A stretch of 5,900 nucleotides of DNA. Origin: Limisphaerales bacterium. Its GTDB lineage: Bacteria > Verrucomicrobiota > Verrucomicrobiia > Limisphaerales > UBA8199. The notes below the pieces were generated by a model. The model ran no database searches. It was not told the origin of the DNA and was given only the letters and a program-made list of their open reading frames with translations. The translations under genes and the position numbers were made by a program. The first letter of the stretch is position 1; each line of letters starts with the position of its first letter. The stretch spans positions 1-5,900 of the forward strand of contig JANXQE010000614.1 of NCBI GenBank assembly GCA_025356925.1. Reading direction: 5' to 3'. Below, piece after piece: positions 5,646 to 5,900 of the stretch.

Positions 5646-5900
5646 TTGATATTGTTGCGGACGATGTTCTCGCCCTTCTGTTTCTTACTACGCCGGAGAG
5701 ACGCGAATCCCCTTTAACATCCTTTGCCAAAAACTAACTGTTTTTTGTCCACACTCGAACAAGCTGTCTCAAATCCAGCCGCCTCAACGCGTCGATGTGT
5801 CCTCGCGAAACGAGACCGGTGCCTCCGAGCAGCAGACGGTGTCATCGTTCGTTTTCAGGTTCGTTTTCCGCCGTTCCTTAGCGCCTGAAGGAGGATTTCG
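5646..5900. other. Non-coding leader upstream of the small-protein operon
   Basis: No convincing gene in these 255 bases. It should hold the promoter of the minus-strand operon, but I see no good -35/-10 pair. The most AT-rich part is about 5712-5756. Features: a tandem repeat GTTCGTTTTC-AG-GTTCGTTTTC (5847-5868), a short inverted repeat CTCGCGAAACGAG (about 5802-5814), and on the plus strand a strong Shine-Dalgarno-like AAGGAGGA at 5888-5895 close to the window edge. The last could belong to a divergent gene starting just outside. Confidence 0.4.
5847..5868. repeat. Tandem 10-bp direct repeat, possible operator
   Basis: GTTCGTTTTC occurs twice with two bases between (5847-5856 and 5859-5868), a 12-bp period close to one helical turn. 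It lies about 220 bp upstream of the first gene of the operon. Such head-to-tail half-sites are common for response regulators, but no regulator gene is in the window, so function is conjecture. Confidence 0.35.

Noticed and set aside
5299..5730. 143-residue minus-strand ORF over the operon leader
   Set aside because: Most of it is an alternate frame of the repeat-protein gene, which has a signal peptide and conserved repeats; this frame is Arg-rich with no motif.

Overview
The window is one co-directional block of minus-strand genes from a GC-rich Gram-negative bacterium. It is built around a copper/silver-type tripartite heavy-metal efflux system. The small-protein repertoire suggests Verrucomicrobiota (Pedosphaera/Limisphaerales-like): a secreted protein with N-R-A-L-A-A-S-P-R repeats, a secreted protein with four Cys pairs, and AT-rich start contexts with few strong Shine-Dalgarno sites. 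This assignment is inference from recollection of similar proteins; no marker gene is present.

Layout in the direction of transcription (right to left). 5900-5646: non-coding leader with a tandem 10-bp repeat. 5630-5169: secreted protein with three 19-residue repeats. 5133-4891: small secreted protein. 4869-4390: secreted Cys-pair protein. 4365-4003: small probable lipoprotein with a DUF5666-like pattern. 3988-3737: small cytoplasmic TRASH/YHS-type metal-binding protein, coupled to the gene before it. 3736-3407: 330-bp gap with only doubtful small ORFs. 3406-1988: TolC/CusC-family outer-membrane lipoprotein. 1937-1: CusB-type periplasmic adaptor, which runs off the left edge with no stop codon.

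The TolC-family channel and the adaptor are two of the three parts of an RND metal pump; the inner-membrane CusA/CzcA-type pump is expected just beyond position 1. The adaptor carries five heavy-metal-binding (HMBD) modules, two at the N-terminus and three in tandem at the C-terminus. The second module keeps the three methionines that bind Cu(I)/Ag(I) in CusB. The five small genes upstream have gaps of only 14-35 bp and look like one operon. Three are exported, one is probably a lipoprotein, and two have clear Cys metal-binding signatures, so they may form an accessory metal-handling set. The Cys-pair protein and the repeat protein end in nearly the same motif (EVAPLK / EVAPIK), which hints at a shared partner or processing step. 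These five genes are the least described part of the window.
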